Origin: Pseudomonas sp. GV085
GTDB taxonomy: Bacteria > Pseudomonadota > Gammaproteobacteria > Pseudomonadales > Pseudomonadaceae
Length of the DNA: 64,000 nt
Direction: 5' to 3'
Assembly: GCF_003050925.1 (NCBI RefSeq)
Contig: NZ_QAOV01000001.1
Coordinates: 1 to 64,000 of the forward strand
Shown: in pieces, positions 25,592 to 34,577 of the stretch
Layout: the number at the start of each line of letters is the position of its first letter
Position numbering within the stretch: the first letter of the stretch is position 1
Position numbers and translations under genes: made by a program
Notes under the pieces: model-generated
Seen by the model: the letters and a program-made list of their open reading frames with translations, nothing else
What the model was told of the DNA's origin: nothing
The model's database searches: none

Positions 25592-27043
25592 TCATCTGAG
25601 CAGTGGCGAAGGGCAGCGCTGAAACCAGCGGCTGGCCTGTTCATAAGCGTGCGCCAATTGCAGCACGGCGAAGTCGGCCTGGTGTTTGCCGATGATTTGC
25701 AGTCCCATGGGCAGGCCGCTGGCGTTGAAGCCGACCTGTACGTTAGCCACCGGGCAGCCGGACAAAGTGCCGGGAATCACTACCTCCATCCAGCGGTGAT
25801 AGGTGTCCATGGTCACGCCTTCGATGGAGGCGGGCCAGGCTTGGGTTTTATCGAACGGGAATACCTGGGCGCTGGGCAATAACAGGTAGTCGTACTTCTC
25901 GAACAGCCTGGAGATCGCACGATACCAGTCGCTGCGCGTCACCGAGGCGGCAAACACGTCGGTGGCCGAGAGTTTCAGGCCGTTCTCCACTTCCCAGCAG
26001 GCTTCCGGTTTCAACAGCGCACGTTTTTGCGGGTCGGCATAGGTCGCGCCCAACGAGCCGGCGACCATCCAGTGGCGCAACGTCCGCCAACTGCTCCACA
26101 GCTTCTCTGGCGCGAATTCGGGCTGTACGGGTTCGATATGGCAACCCAGGCTTTCGAAGTCGCCGAAGGCCTTTTCGCACAATGAGAGGATGCCTTTTTC
26201 CATCGGCAGGTAGCCGTTGAAGTCGCCGAGCCAGCCCAGACGCGTACCTTTGAAATCCCGATCCAGCGGTGCCGCAAAGGCGCTGCCGGGTTCGGCAATG
26301 GACAGTGGCGCCCGCGCATCTGCCCCGGCCTGTACCGACAGCAGCAACGCGGCATCGCGCACGCTGCGAGCCATGGGGCCTTCGTAGCCGAGTTGGTCGA
26401 TAAACAGGTCGGCACTGTCATCGAAGGGCACGCGGCCCTGGGACGGACGGAAACCGAAAATGTTGTTGAAGGCGGCCGGGTTACGCAGCGAGCCCATCAT
26501 GTCGCTGCCGTCGGCCACCGGCACCAGGTGCATGGCCAGCGCCGCCGCCGCGCCACCGCTGCTGCCGCCTGCGGTCTTGCTCGGGTCGTAGGCGCAACCG
26601 GTCGCGCCGAACAGCGGGTTATAGCTTTGCGAGCCGAGTCCGAATTCCGGGGTGTTGCTCTTGCCGATGATAATCGCGCCGGCAGCCTTGATCCGCTCGA
26701 CCATGATGCCGTCGCGCTCGGGGATGAAGTCCTTGTACAGCGGCGAACCCAGCGTGGTGCGGATGCCGCGGGTCAGGGACAGGTCCTTGATGGCATGGGG
26801 CAAGCCATGCATCCAGCCACGGTATTGACCACGGGCCAGCTCGGCGTCGCGGATATCCGCCTGGGCCAGCAGGTCTTCTGGTGCTTGCAGGCTCACCAGC
26901 GCATTGACCAGCGGGTTGAAGCGTTCGATATGGGCAAGATATGTCTGCATCACTTCCCGGCAGGAAACCTGGCGCAGGCGGATGCGTTCGGCGAGCTCGT
27001 GGGCCTGCAACAGGACCAGTTCGCTGATGTTATTAGAGTTCAT
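25592..27043 (-). CDS. Amidase (amidase signature family)
   Basis: 483 residues. The amidase signature has its Ser-cisSer-Lys triad: Lys in PHAIKDLSL, Ser-rich TAGGSSGGAAAALA and the downstream serine in the GSDMMGSLRNPAAFNN stretch. These enzymes hydrolyse amides to acid and ammonia. It is the last gene of a five-gene minus-strand operon behind a polyamine-type ABC transporter, separated by 60 bases, so it may act on the transported compound. The substrate is unknown. Confidence 0.88.
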   Translation of the reverse strand: MNSNNISELVLLQAHELAERIRLRQVSCREVMQTYLAHIERFNPLVNALVSLQAPEDLLAQADIRDAELARGQYRGWMHGLPHAIKDLSLTRGIRTTLGSPLYKDFIPERDGIMVERIKAAGAIIIGKSNTPEFGLGSQSYNPLFGATGCAYDPSKTAGGSSGGAAAALAMHLVPVADGSDMMGSLRNPAAFNNIFGFRPSQGRVPFDDSADLFIDQLGYEGPMARSVRDAALLLSVQAGADARAPLSIAEPGSAFAAPLDRDFKGTRLGWLGDFNGYLPMEKGILSLCEKAFGDFESLGCHIEPVQPEFAPEKLWSSWRTLRHWMVAGSLGATYADPQKRALLKPEACWEVENGLKLSATDVFAASVTRSDWYRAISRLFEKYDYLLLPSAQVFPFDKTQAWPASIEGVTMDTYHRWMEVVIPGTLSGCPVANVQVGFNASGLPMGLQIIGKHQADFAVLQLAHAYEQASRWFQRCPSPLLR

Positions 27044-27103
27044 TGCAAGCGGCCTTTCAGACGGCTGGAAAAACGCCCCGCCATCGCGTCGGGGCGGTAG
27101 CGA

Positions 27104-28150
27104 TCAACGCATCAGGTTGGTCCAGAGACGGTCGGCCAGGCGGATCGCGCCTTCGCCGCAGGTCTTGCTGAACACCACCTGGGTGCCTTCGGGAATGTGC
27201 AGTTCCGGAGCGTCTTTCAGGCCCGCGTCGAGAAACGGCTCCACGCCCTTGATCGGGCTCTGGTGCTTGAGGAAGTTCTGGGTCATCGCCGCGTTTTCAG
27301 GTTGGCTGAGGAACGCGATGAAGGCCTTGGCATTCGCCGGGTGCTTGCTGCCGGTCGGGATGACCATGTTGTCGACCCAGGCCAGTACGCCTTCTTTCGG
27401 GTACAGGTATTTCAGGCTCGGATTCATCTCCCGGGCGCGCATCGACGAGCCGCCCCAGAAGGTCGACATGTCGATTTCACCCGAGGCGAGGTTTTCGCGG
27501 ATCGAACCGGCCTTGGAACTGTAGGTCTTGACGAACGGTTTCTGCGCCTTGAGCAGGGTCAGGATCTGCTGCATCTGCTTCGGATCTTCGCTGCACAGCG
27601 GGATGTTCAGGTACAGGCTGGCCATGTCCACCACGTCGCTGACTGAGTCGAACATGTTGATTCGCCCTTGCAACTCGGCCGGCGGCTCGTAAAGCACCTT
27701 GAGGCTGTCGGCAGGGCCCTTGTAGCGCTCGGTGTTGAGCACCGCACTGGTGGTGCCCCAGATGAACGGCACCGAGTAAGCGCCTTCCGGGTCCCAGGTG
27801 GGTTTTTTCAGGTTGTCGACGACGCCGGCATAGTAGGGCTGGTTGACCGGGTCGAAACGCTCCAGCAGTTTTTCCTTGATCAGGATCGGCACGAACTGGT
27901 GCGACGGGATTGCCACGTCGTAACCGGCACCGCCCTGTTTCAATTTGGCCAGCAGGGTTTCGTTGGAATCGTAGGAGTCGACCGTGACTTCGATGCCGGT
28001 CTGTTTCTGGAATTTGGCGAGAATCTCCGGCGAAAAGTAGCCACTCCAGCTCACCACATTGAGTTTTTCCGCGGCCTGAACGCTGCCGACCATGGTCAGC
28101 GGTAAAGTCAGGAACAACGAAGTGCCGATGCTTGCAATCAACTTGCTCAT
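27104..28150 (-). CDS. Periplasmic substrate-binding protein of a polyamine-type ABC transporter
   Basis: 348 residues with signal peptide (MSKLIASIGTSLFLTLPLTM). Family of PotD/PotF/SpuD. LNVVSWSGYFSPEILAKFQKQTG at the mature N-terminus and ALVWVDNMVIPTGSKHP-like segments are characteristic. It captures the ligand in the periplasm for the two permeases and ATPase encoded upstream. The four-gene transporter plus amidase could import an amide or acylated amine; polyamine transport is inferred from family. Confidence 0.87.
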   Translation of the reverse strand: MSKLIASIGTSLFLTLPLTMVGSVQAAEKLNVVSWSGYFSPEILAKFQKQTGIEVTVDSYDSNETLLAKLKQGGAGYDVAIPSHQFVPILIKEKLLERFDPVNQPYYAGVVDNLKKPTWDPEGAYSVPFIWGTTSAVLNTERYKGPADSLKVLYEPPAELQGRINMFDSVSDVVDMASLYLNIPLCSEDPKQMQQILTLLKAQKPFVKTYSSKAGSIRENLASGEIDMSTFWGGSSMRAREMNPSLKYLYPKEGVLAWVDNMVIPTGSKHPANAKAFIAFLSQPENAAMTQNFLKHQSPIKGVEPFLDAGLKDAPELHIPEGTQVVFSKTCGEGAIRLADRLWTNLMR

Positions 28151-28177
28151 GCTATTTCCCCACAGTACGTTGAAGGT

Positions 28178-28987
28178 TCAGGATTTCTTTTTGCCCAGCA
28201 GATAAGAGAGCGTGACGAACAGCACCGAGACGCCCAGGATCAGGGTCGACACGGCGTTGACGTCGGGTGTCACGCCCATGCGCAACAGGCCGAAGATGAA
28301 GATCGGCAAGGTCGTGGTGCCGGCCTGGGAGACCATCATCGAGATCACGAAGTTATCCAGCGAGACGATGAAGGCCAGCATCAGCCCGGAGAAAATCCCC
28401 GGCATCAGCAGCGGCAGGGTGACCTTGCGGAAAGTCCGCCACGGGCCGGCATACAGGTCGGCCGAGGCTTGTTCCAGGGACAGGTCCATGTCGTTCAGGC
28501 GTGCCCGTATCGGCAGAAAGGCAAACGGAATACAGAACACCGTGTGCGCGATGATCAGGTTGCCGTAGCCCAGGGACAGACCGATGGTGGAGAACAGCGC
28601 GAGGGTGGCGACGCCGACCACGATTTCCGGCAGCACCAGGGGCAACATGATCGCGCCCATGGACAGTTGCAGGCCCTTGAACTTCGCTCCCCGTGAAGTG
28701 CCGAGGGCGGCGAGGGTGGCGATGGCCGTGGCGACCATGCTGGCGCAGACCGCGATCAACAGGCTGTTGCCGGCCGCCTGGCGCAGGGCCTGGTTGGCGA
28801 AGGCCGCGCGATACCAGTCGAGGCTGAAGCCGGTCCACACCGTGGCCGACTGGTTGGCGTTGAACGAGAACACCACCAGCACCACGATCGGCGCGTAGAG
28901 GTACAGATAGAACAGGAAACTGAATCCGCCGAAACCCGGGAAGTCCTGCACGCCCGGCGTGTTGCGTTTGAACAGGCCGATCATCAC
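28178..28987 (-). CDS. ABC transporter permease, PotC/PotI type
   Basis: 269 residues with six membrane segments. The cytoplasmic EAA loop is EQASADLYAGPWRTFRKVTL, matching the polyamine/iron/thiamine importer permease family. Overlaps the preceding permease gene by 4 bases, and pairs with it. Confidence 0.88.
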   Translation of the reverse strand: MMIGLFKRNTPGVQDFPGFGGFSFLFYLYLYAPIVVLVVFSFNANQSATVWTGFSLDWYRAAFANQALRQAAGNSLLIAVCASMVATAIATLAALGTSRGAKFKGLQLSMGAIMLPLVLPEIVVGVATLALFSTIGLSLGYGNLIIAHTVFCIPFAFLPIRARLNDMDLSLEQASADLYAGPWRTFRKVTLPLLMPGIFSGLMLAFIVSLDNFVISMMVSQAGTTTLPIFIFGLLRMGVTPDVNAVSTLILGVSVLFVTLSYLLGKKKS

Positions 28988-29904
28988 GCACCTCCTTTGG
29001 CGATGCGCTGACGCTCGGCACGCAAGGCATAGACAGTCAGTACCAACATCACCGCCGCCATCAACACCAGCGACAGCGCCGCACCAAACGGCCAGTTACG
29101 CGCATCGCTGAACTGGCGGAAGATCAGGTTGCCGAGCATCATCCGCGTCCCGCCGCCGAGCAATTCCGGGGCGATCATCGCGCCCAGGCAAGGCACGAAG
29201 GTGAGGATGGCGCCGGCGAGAATTCCCGGCTTGGCAATCGGTAGCACCACCTTGCGCAGGGTTCGAACGCGTCCGGCATAGAGGTCCTGAGCGGCCTCGA
29301 GCAGGCGGATGTCCATTTTTTCCAGGGTGGCGTAGATCGGAAGTACGACGAAGGGCGCATAGGTGTAAACCAGTCCCAGCAGCACTGCGCCGTCGGTGTA
29401 GAGCAGTTGCAGCGGCTGATCGATGACTCCCAGGCCCATCAGGCTGTTGTTGATCACTCCGGTGTTGCGCAGCAGCAGAATCCACGCGTAGGTGCGGATC
29501 AGCAGGTTGGCCCAGAACGGCACGGTGATCAGGAAGATCAACAAGCCACGGCGGTGCGCCGGTTGCATGGCCAGCCACACTGCCACCGGAAAGCCGATCA
29601 ACAGGGTGATGAGCGTGGTCAGCCCGGCGATGCCGATGGAGCGCAGGGCAATGATCAGGTAGGAGTCGGCGAAGGCCAGGCTGTCGTCCAGTTGCCGCTC
29701 GAACAGCAGCGAGGTGTAGGCGTCACTGCTCAATACCTTGTTCACCCCGCCGTAGGGGTTGGCCTCCATCAACGAATAGCCGATGACGATCAGGATCGGC
29801 ACGATCAGAAACAGGCCGATGGCGATCAGCGCCGGGCTGACCCCGAGGAAACTCTGGAAGGCCCGCCGACGTTCCAGCGTGTTGGCAATCGGTAGTGCGT
29901 GCAT
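28984..29904 (-). CDS. ABC transporter permease, PotB/PotH type
   Basis: 306 residues with six membrane segments. The EAA loop is EAAQDLYAGRVRTLRKVVLP. It is the partner permease; its stop overlaps the start of the next gene (ATGA). The order ATPase-PotB-PotC-binding protein is standard for this family. Confidence 0.88.
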   Translation of the reverse strand: MHALPIANTLERRRAFQSFLGVSPALIAIGLFLIVPILIVIGYSLMEANPYGGVNKVLSSDAYTSLLFERQLDDSLAFADSYLIIALRSIGIAGLTTLITLLIGFPVAVWLAMQPAHRRGLLIFLITVPFWANLLIRTYAWILLLRNTGVINNSLMGLGVIDQPLQLLYTDGAVLLGLVYTYAPFVVLPIYATLEKMDIRLLEAAQDLYAGRVRTLRKVVLPIAKPGILAGAILTFVPCLGAMIAPELLGGGTRMMLGNLIFRQFSDARNWPFGAALSLVLMAAVMLVLTVYALRAERQRIAKGGA

Positions 29905-29919
29905 GGCAATTCCTCGTGC

Positions 29920-31038
29920 TCAATCGTGCAGGACGCTGGCGCTGCCCTGGTCGAACAACAGACCGGCCTGGCTTCCTGCTACGAAACGTCTGCTCTGGTC
30001 GACGCAGTTGGGGGTGCGCACGGTGAGGCGCGAGCCGTCGTTCAGGCTGACCTGGTATTGCAGGTCGGTGCCAAGGTAGATCTGCGCCTCGATCCGGCAC
30101 GGCAAGGCACCTTCGGTATTGCCCGGTACCAAATGCAGACGCTCCGGGCGCACGGACAGTGTGACGTTGGCCCCGACCCGCACATCGCTGCATGGCTGTG
30201 CAGGCAGCGGATGACCGGCCGGGCCGGCGAACCAGGCCAGGCCGTCTTCGACACGGGTGACCGTACCTTCGATGAAGTTGGTTTCGCCGATGAAGTCCGC
30301 GACGAAGCGATTGCGCGGACGTTCGTAGATGTCCTCCGGGCGGCCGACCTGCTGCACTTCGCCTTCGGACAACACGGCGATGCGGTCGGACATGGTCAGC
30401 GCTTCTTCCTGGTCATGGGTGACGAAGATGAAGGTGATGCCGGTGCGAGCTTGAATGGTTTTCAGCTCTTCACGCATGGCCTGGCGCAGCTTGAGGTCCA
30501 GCGCCGAGAGCGGTTCGTCGAGCAGCAGGACTTTGGGATGCGGCGCCAATGCACGAGCGAGGGCGACGCGTTGTTGCTGACCACCGGACAGTTGCGCCGG
30601 CTTGCGGTTGGCGAAGCGTTCCATCTGCACCAGGGCGAGCATCTCGCGCACCCGTTCGGCCATTTGCGTTTTGTTCAGGACTTTGCCCATCGGGTGGGAC
30701 TCAAGACCGAAAGCCAGGTTCTCGGCGATGGTCATGTGCGGGAACAACGCGTAATGCTGGAACACCGTGTTGACCGGGCGCTGGAAGGGCGGGCGGTCGG
30801 CGATGTTTTCGCCGTAGAGCAGAATCTCGCCTTCGGTAGGGAATTCGAACCCGGCGATCATCCGCAGGAGCGTGGTTTTGCCGCAGCCCGAAGGGCCGAG
30901 CAGGGTGAAGAATTCGTTGTCGCGAATGTCCAGGTCGATGCTTTTCAGCGCCACCGGACCAGTCTTTGGATCACCGTAGACTTTGCGCACTGAGCGGATG
31001 GACACCGCCAGCGTTTGCAGCGAATGCAGGGCATTCAT
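29920..31038 (-). CDS. ABC transporter ATPase, PotA/PotG type
   Basis: 372 residues. Walker A is GPSGCGKTTLLRMIAG, the signature is LSGGQQQRVALARALA, Walker B is LLLDEPLSALD, and the C-terminal TOBE-type domain (after residue 240) is typical of polyamine importers. First gene of the operon. A LysR regulator is divergent, and a perfect palindrome lies in the shared upstream region. Confidence 0.9.
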   Translation of the reverse strand: MNALHSLQTLAVSIRSVRKVYGDPKTGPVALKSIDLDIRDNEFFTLLGPSGCGKTTLLRMIAGFEFPTEGEILLYGENIADRPPFQRPVNTVFQHYALFPHMTIAENLAFGLESHPMGKVLNKTQMAERVREMLALVQMERFANRKPAQLSGGQQQRVALARALAPHPKVLLLDEPLSALDLKLRQAMREELKTIQARTGITFIFVTHDQEEALTMSDRIAVLSEGEVQQVGRPEDIYERPRNRFVADFIGETNFIEGTVTRVEDGLAWFAGPAGHPLPAQPCSDVRVGANVTLSVRPERLHLVPGNTEGALPCRIEAQIYLGTDLQYQVSLNDGSRLTVRTPNCVDQSRRFVAGSQAGLLFDQGSASVLHD

Positions 31039-31225
31039 GCGTTACCTCCGATTCCCCCATCGCCTGCGCACGTGCTGAAAACAGCTGTGCCGTCGGGCCA
31101 TGGATATTATTTTTCTGGGCAGGATCGAGATTGCGTTCGGGTGTTGTAACCAGCTTTTTTTGTTCTGCTGTGGATCGATTATCAGCGAGGGGTTGCGGGG
31201 GCGAAACTTCAATTTTAACATAGGG

Positions 31226-31246
31226 GCTGTTAAAAAATTTAACAGC
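31226..31246. promoter_or_regulatory. Perfect palindrome, probable LysR operator
   Basis: GCTGTTAAA-AAA-TTTAACAGC forms a 9-bp perfect dyad 18 bases before the LysR start and about 190 bases from the ABC operon. It includes a T-N11-A pattern, as in LysR sites. A nearby half-copy TTTTAACA lies at 31213. Its closeness to the lysR start suggests autoregulation. Confidence 0.6.
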
Positions 31247-31264
31247 AGAAGGCGCCCGGAAACC

Positions 31265-32170
31265 ATGCCTGACCACCGTTTGCCGCCGCTCAACGCGGTG
31301 CGTGCCTTTGATGCCGCGGCCCGGCTGGGCAGCTATGTCGAAGCCTCCAAGGCCCTGCACGTGACCCAGCCGGCCATCGGCCGCCACGTGAAGTTGCTGG
31401 AAGACTGGCTGGGCATCCAACTGTTCGAGCGCACCTCTCGCGGGGTCAACCTGACGGCGGCGGGGGAGAAGTACCACCGCAAGATCACCGCCGCCTTGCA
31501 GTTGATCATCGAGGCCGGAAAAGAGGCGCAGCCCAAGCACGCCGAACGCTGGCTGCGCATCATGGTGGTGCCGGGGTTCGCCAAGCGCTGGTTGATGCCG
31601 CGCATCGAGGCCATGCGTCATCTGCGCCCGGGCTTGAAATTCGCCATCGAACCCAATTCGACCTTTACCGAAGTGGATGGCAAAAGCGCTGACCTGGGTA
31701 TCGTCTACGGGGTGGACGGCCAATATGCTCACTCGCGCACCAGCCTGATTTGTCCTCGGGTGTTTCCGATCTGTTCCCCCGATTATCTGGCCAGCGTCGA
31801 GCCCATCGACAGCCCCGCGGATCTGGTCAAACACAACCTGATCCACGTCGACGATGGCGAGTGGTGGAACCTGTGGTTCGTCGCCAACGACCTCGACATT
31901 CATCTCAATTCGGACATGCTCTACGTCAACAACGACCACGCATTGTCGGTGGCCGAGAGCGGGCAGGGCATTGCGCTGGCCAACGAAGTGCTGGTGCGCG
32001 AAGAACTCCATAGCGGCAAGCTGGTGCGAGTGGTGGACGCGCAAGTGAAGCTGGAAAGCTATCGGGTGCTGACGCCGTCCGCCGAGCTCTCGGCGGATGT
32101 GGCGTGGTTTATCGACTGGCTCAAGAGCGAACTGGAGCAGGACTTCCCGGAGGCGGTGATCCGCGCCTGA
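31265..32170 (+). CDS. LysR-family regulator (GcvA-like)
   Basis: 301 residues. N-terminal winged HTH contains AARLGSYVEASKALHVTQPAIGRHV, followed by a linker helix and a substrate-binding domain of the GcvA subgroup. Start at 31265. Divergent from the transporter/amidase operon, which is the likely target; the ligand is not known. Confidence 0.9.
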   Translation: MPDHRLPPLNAVRAFDAAARLGSYVEASKALHVTQPAIGRHVKLLEDWLGIQLFERTSRGVNLTAAGEKYHRKITAALQLIIEAGKEAQPKHAERWLRIMVVPGFAKRWLMPRIEAMRHLRPGLKFAIEPNSTFTEVDGKSADLGIVYGVDGQYAHSRTSLICPRVFPICSPDYLASVEPIDSPADLVKHNLIHVDDGEWWNLWFVANDLDIHLNSDMLYVNNDHALSVAESGQGIALANEVLVREELHSGKLVRVVDAQVKLESYRVLTPSAELSADVAWFIDWLKSELEQDFPEAVIRA

Positions 32171-32185
32171 GAAGTCCTGGCGGAC

Positions 32186-34243
32186 TCAACTCAAGCGGAA
32201 GCGCCCGGTATTGTCACTTAAGGCCTTGCTGCCGTGGCTCAGGGTATCCGCAGCCTGGTTCACCGCGCGGGCCCCTTCGAGCAAACGCACCGCCGCTTGA
32301 TCGACCTGCTGGATATTGCCGCTGACTTCGTCGGCGGTACTGGCCTGTTCTTCCACAGCCGTGGCGATTTGCGCCAGGGTATCGGTGACGCTCTGCACCG
32401 CACTGGCGATTTCCCCAAGCCGTTCACCGAGGCCGGTGACCGCTTGTGCATCGCTCTCTGCCTGACTGCAGGCGGCTTGCATCAGGCTGACCGCCTCATT
32501 CACCGTGTTGCGCAGGCTGTCGACCGTGCCGGCAATCTGTGCGGTCGACGATTGGGTGCGCTGGGACAGGCTGCGCACTTCATCGGCCACCACCGCGAAG
32601 CCACGCCCTTGCTCGCCCGCCCGAGCCGCCTCGATGGCGGCGTTGAGCGCCAACAGGTTGGTCTGCTCGGCAACGCCGCGAATGGTGTCGACCACCAGTT
32701 GAATCTGCTGTCCTTGTTCACTGACCCGGCCCAGTGCCGCAGCGGTCTCGTTCAGGCGTTGATTGAGTTGCTGGATGCTCGCGGTGGTGCGCTGGCTGTC
32801 ACGGCTGCTGTCGGCGGCAATGCGCCGGGTGTGCTGGGCGCTGCCGGACGCCTGTTCGCAACTGTGGGCCACCCCTTGTGAGGTCGCGGCCAATTGCGTC
32901 GCCGCAGCGGCAATCTGGCTGATCTGCAACTGCTGGGCTTCGACTTCGCCCAGGGCGTCGCTGGAGTGATGATTGAGGGTTTGCACCGCTTTGCTCAGTT
33001 GCAGGGTTTCGTGATCCACCCCTTGCAGGCTGCTGCGCAGTTGCACCACGGCGACGTTCAGCGCGGTACTGATGACTGCCAGCTCGTCCCGGCCCTGAAC
33101 CGGCACTTGCAGACTCAGATTGCCATCGCGCAAGGCCTCGGCCAGTACCGTGATGCCGCTGGCGCTGCGGCGGATCGAGGCCTGCAAGCAGATGAACAGA
33201 TACAGCGCCGCCAATAGCAGGCAGCCCAACACGGCGGCCACCACAATGAACTGGCGGATCGCCGAGCCGTGGTAGTAATCCAGGCGTTGATCCAGCGACA
33301 CCAGCGACTGCTGGCGCAACGAGGCGAGGTCAGAGAGCAGGGCATCCAGACTGCGTTCGAAGTCCTCCGGCTTGAGGTTGATGCTGCCGCCGAACACGCC
33401 GTCGTCCAGCACCTTCAGGCCCGCATCGAGGCGCTTGAGGCTGTCGTGATATTGCCCGGCCCAGGTTTGCAAGGCGCTGGGCAAGCGCGCTTCGAGCAGA
33501 CCTGCGGTTTTCACCAGCTGCTCTCGCGCATCGCCGATGCGGCTGCGCAGGTCGCGCAGTTGCAGGCGGCTTTGCAAGGTGAACTGCCCTGACACCACCG
33601 AGGCCTGACCCACCGCCGCCAGACGGCCGACCCGTTCGATCAGGTCCGGCGCATGTTGGGTGGAAATCTGCGTCAGCAAATAAGTCTCCAGCCACGGCGC
33701 CAGCGTCAGGCGATTGTCCATGGCGATCTGCTCGCGCAAGGCTTGCAAGGCGCTCAAGGCATTGGTGAAACGATCATAGCCATCGGGCCACCAGCCGACA
33801 TTGCTCAGGCTTTTTGAGTCGAGGCCATCGAGGGCGGTTTGCAGAGCCTGATAACGCGATAGCGTTTCACCCTCGGCACCTTCTTTTTGCAGGGCGTTGC
33901 CCAACTCGGCAGTGGCCTGGCTGACGGCGGGTTGAACCGCATCGAACGCAGCCATCGCGGCGAGGGTAGCCGGCGTTGGCTGGCGATTGGTTTCCGTGGC
34001 GCGCCACCGGGCGGCGCGATCACGCTGGGCGGCGAGCAGGTCATCCAGCGCATCGAGCGCAAGCAGTTGCCGTACCCCGGCGCGTTCGCCGGAGATCAGG
34101 CTGAGTTTGTCGCGATAGTCCTGGCCGATCATCCACAGGCTGCCGGCCAGCGGCAGGATAAACAGCAGAAACAACAGCTGGAATTTGCGTGCAAAGCCAA
34201 AACGCCCCAACAGCCCGATCCCCGGTGATAAAAAAGCCTGCAT
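32186..34243 (-). CDS. Transmembrane methyl-accepting chemotaxis protein
   Basis: About 685 residues. TM1 near residues 20-38 (KFQLLFLLFILPLAGSLWMI), a large helical periplasmic part (about 40-310), TM2 near 318-340 (FIVVAAVLGCLLLAALYLFI), HAMP linker, and the MCP signalling domain with tip [20 protein letters not shown]. The periplasmic part looks NIT/helical-bundle-like, but the ligand is not identifiable. ATG at 34243 with AGAGGAG upstream is preferred; a longer frame to 34339 is not supported. Stop is 16 bases after the LysR stop, converging. Confidence 0.88.
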   Translation of the reverse strand: MQAFLSPGIGLLGRFGFARKFQLLFLLFILPLAGSLWMIGQDYRDKLSLISGERAGVRQLLALDALDDLLAAQRDRAARWRATETNRQPTPATLAAMAAFDAVQPAVSQATAELGNALQKEGAEGETLSRYQALQTALDGLDSKSLSNVGWWPDGYDRFTNALSALQALREQIAMDNRLTLAPWLETYLLTQISTQHAPDLIERVGRLAAVGQASVVSGQFTLQSRLQLRDLRSRIGDAREQLVKTAGLLEARLPSALQTWAGQYHDSLKRLDAGLKVLDDGVFGGSINLKPEDFERSLDALLSDLASLRQQSLVSLDQRLDYYHGSAIRQFIVVAAVLGCLLLAALYLFICLQASIRRSASGITVLAEALRDGNLSLQVPVQGRDELAVISTALNVAVVQLRSSLQGVDHETLQLSKAVQTLNHHSSDALGEVEAQQLQISQIAAAATQLAATSQGVAHSCEQASGSAQHTRRIAADSSRDSQRTTASIQQLNQRLNETAAALGRVSEQGQQIQLVVDTIRGVAEQTNLLALNAAIEAARAGEQGRGFAVVADEVRSLSQRTQSSTAQIAGTVDSLRNTVNEAVSLMQAACSQAESDAQAVTGLGERLGEIASAVQSVTDTLAQIATAVEEQASTADEVSGNIQQVDQAAVRLLEGARAVNQAADTLSHGSKALSDNTGRFRLS

Positions 34244-34261
34244 GCCCCATGACTCCTCTGG

Positions 34262-34310
34262 ACACCACGCACCATTGGCGTGCGTCGGAGGTTGTCGAAC
34301 CTCCGACTCG
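34262..34310 (-). promoter_or_regulatory. Stable hairpin(s) in the chemoreceptor leader
   Basis: GTCGGAGGTT-(4)-AACCTCCGAC is a perfect 10-bp stem at 34284-34307, with a smaller CGCAC/GTGCG dyad between it and the ribosome site. They lie 20-65 bases upstream of the chemoreceptor ATG on its strand. The AACCTCC strand could pair with the AGAGGAG ribosome site. Not a terminator: no T run follows. Confidence 0.45.
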
Positions 34311-34577
34311 TGCCCTCTAAAAAGGCCTCGAAAGTTCACCCTTGTCCGCTCTGTAGGCCGACTCTGTGGCGAAACTTCCCATTGTCGGTCTCCTTTGTAA
34401 GGAGGCCGCGTTCAAGCCGAGAAGGAAGGCAAGATTCAGACCATGGCTTTGCGCCATCAAGGATGTGGTGATGAAAAACGAAGGTCGTTAGCAGGCTAAG
34501 GGGATGGCGTTGCTGCACTGAAAAATGGCACATTGACGCACCTGCTCGTTTGTACCTCCTGTTGTCTGGAAACTCCC
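34310..34577. other. Gene-free intergenic region upstream of fsr
   Basis: Divergent intergenic DNA between the chemoreceptor and fsr. It contains a small CTCC/GGAG dyad near 34390 and scattered GGA triplets. I see no ORF with coding character, no REP and no recognisable sRNA. It presumably holds promoters for both genes. Confidence 0.4.

Noticed and set aside
34310..34577. Possible RsmX/Y/Z-type sRNA because of repeated GGA triplets
   Set aside because: No defined promoter, no terminator and no convincing stem-loop set.
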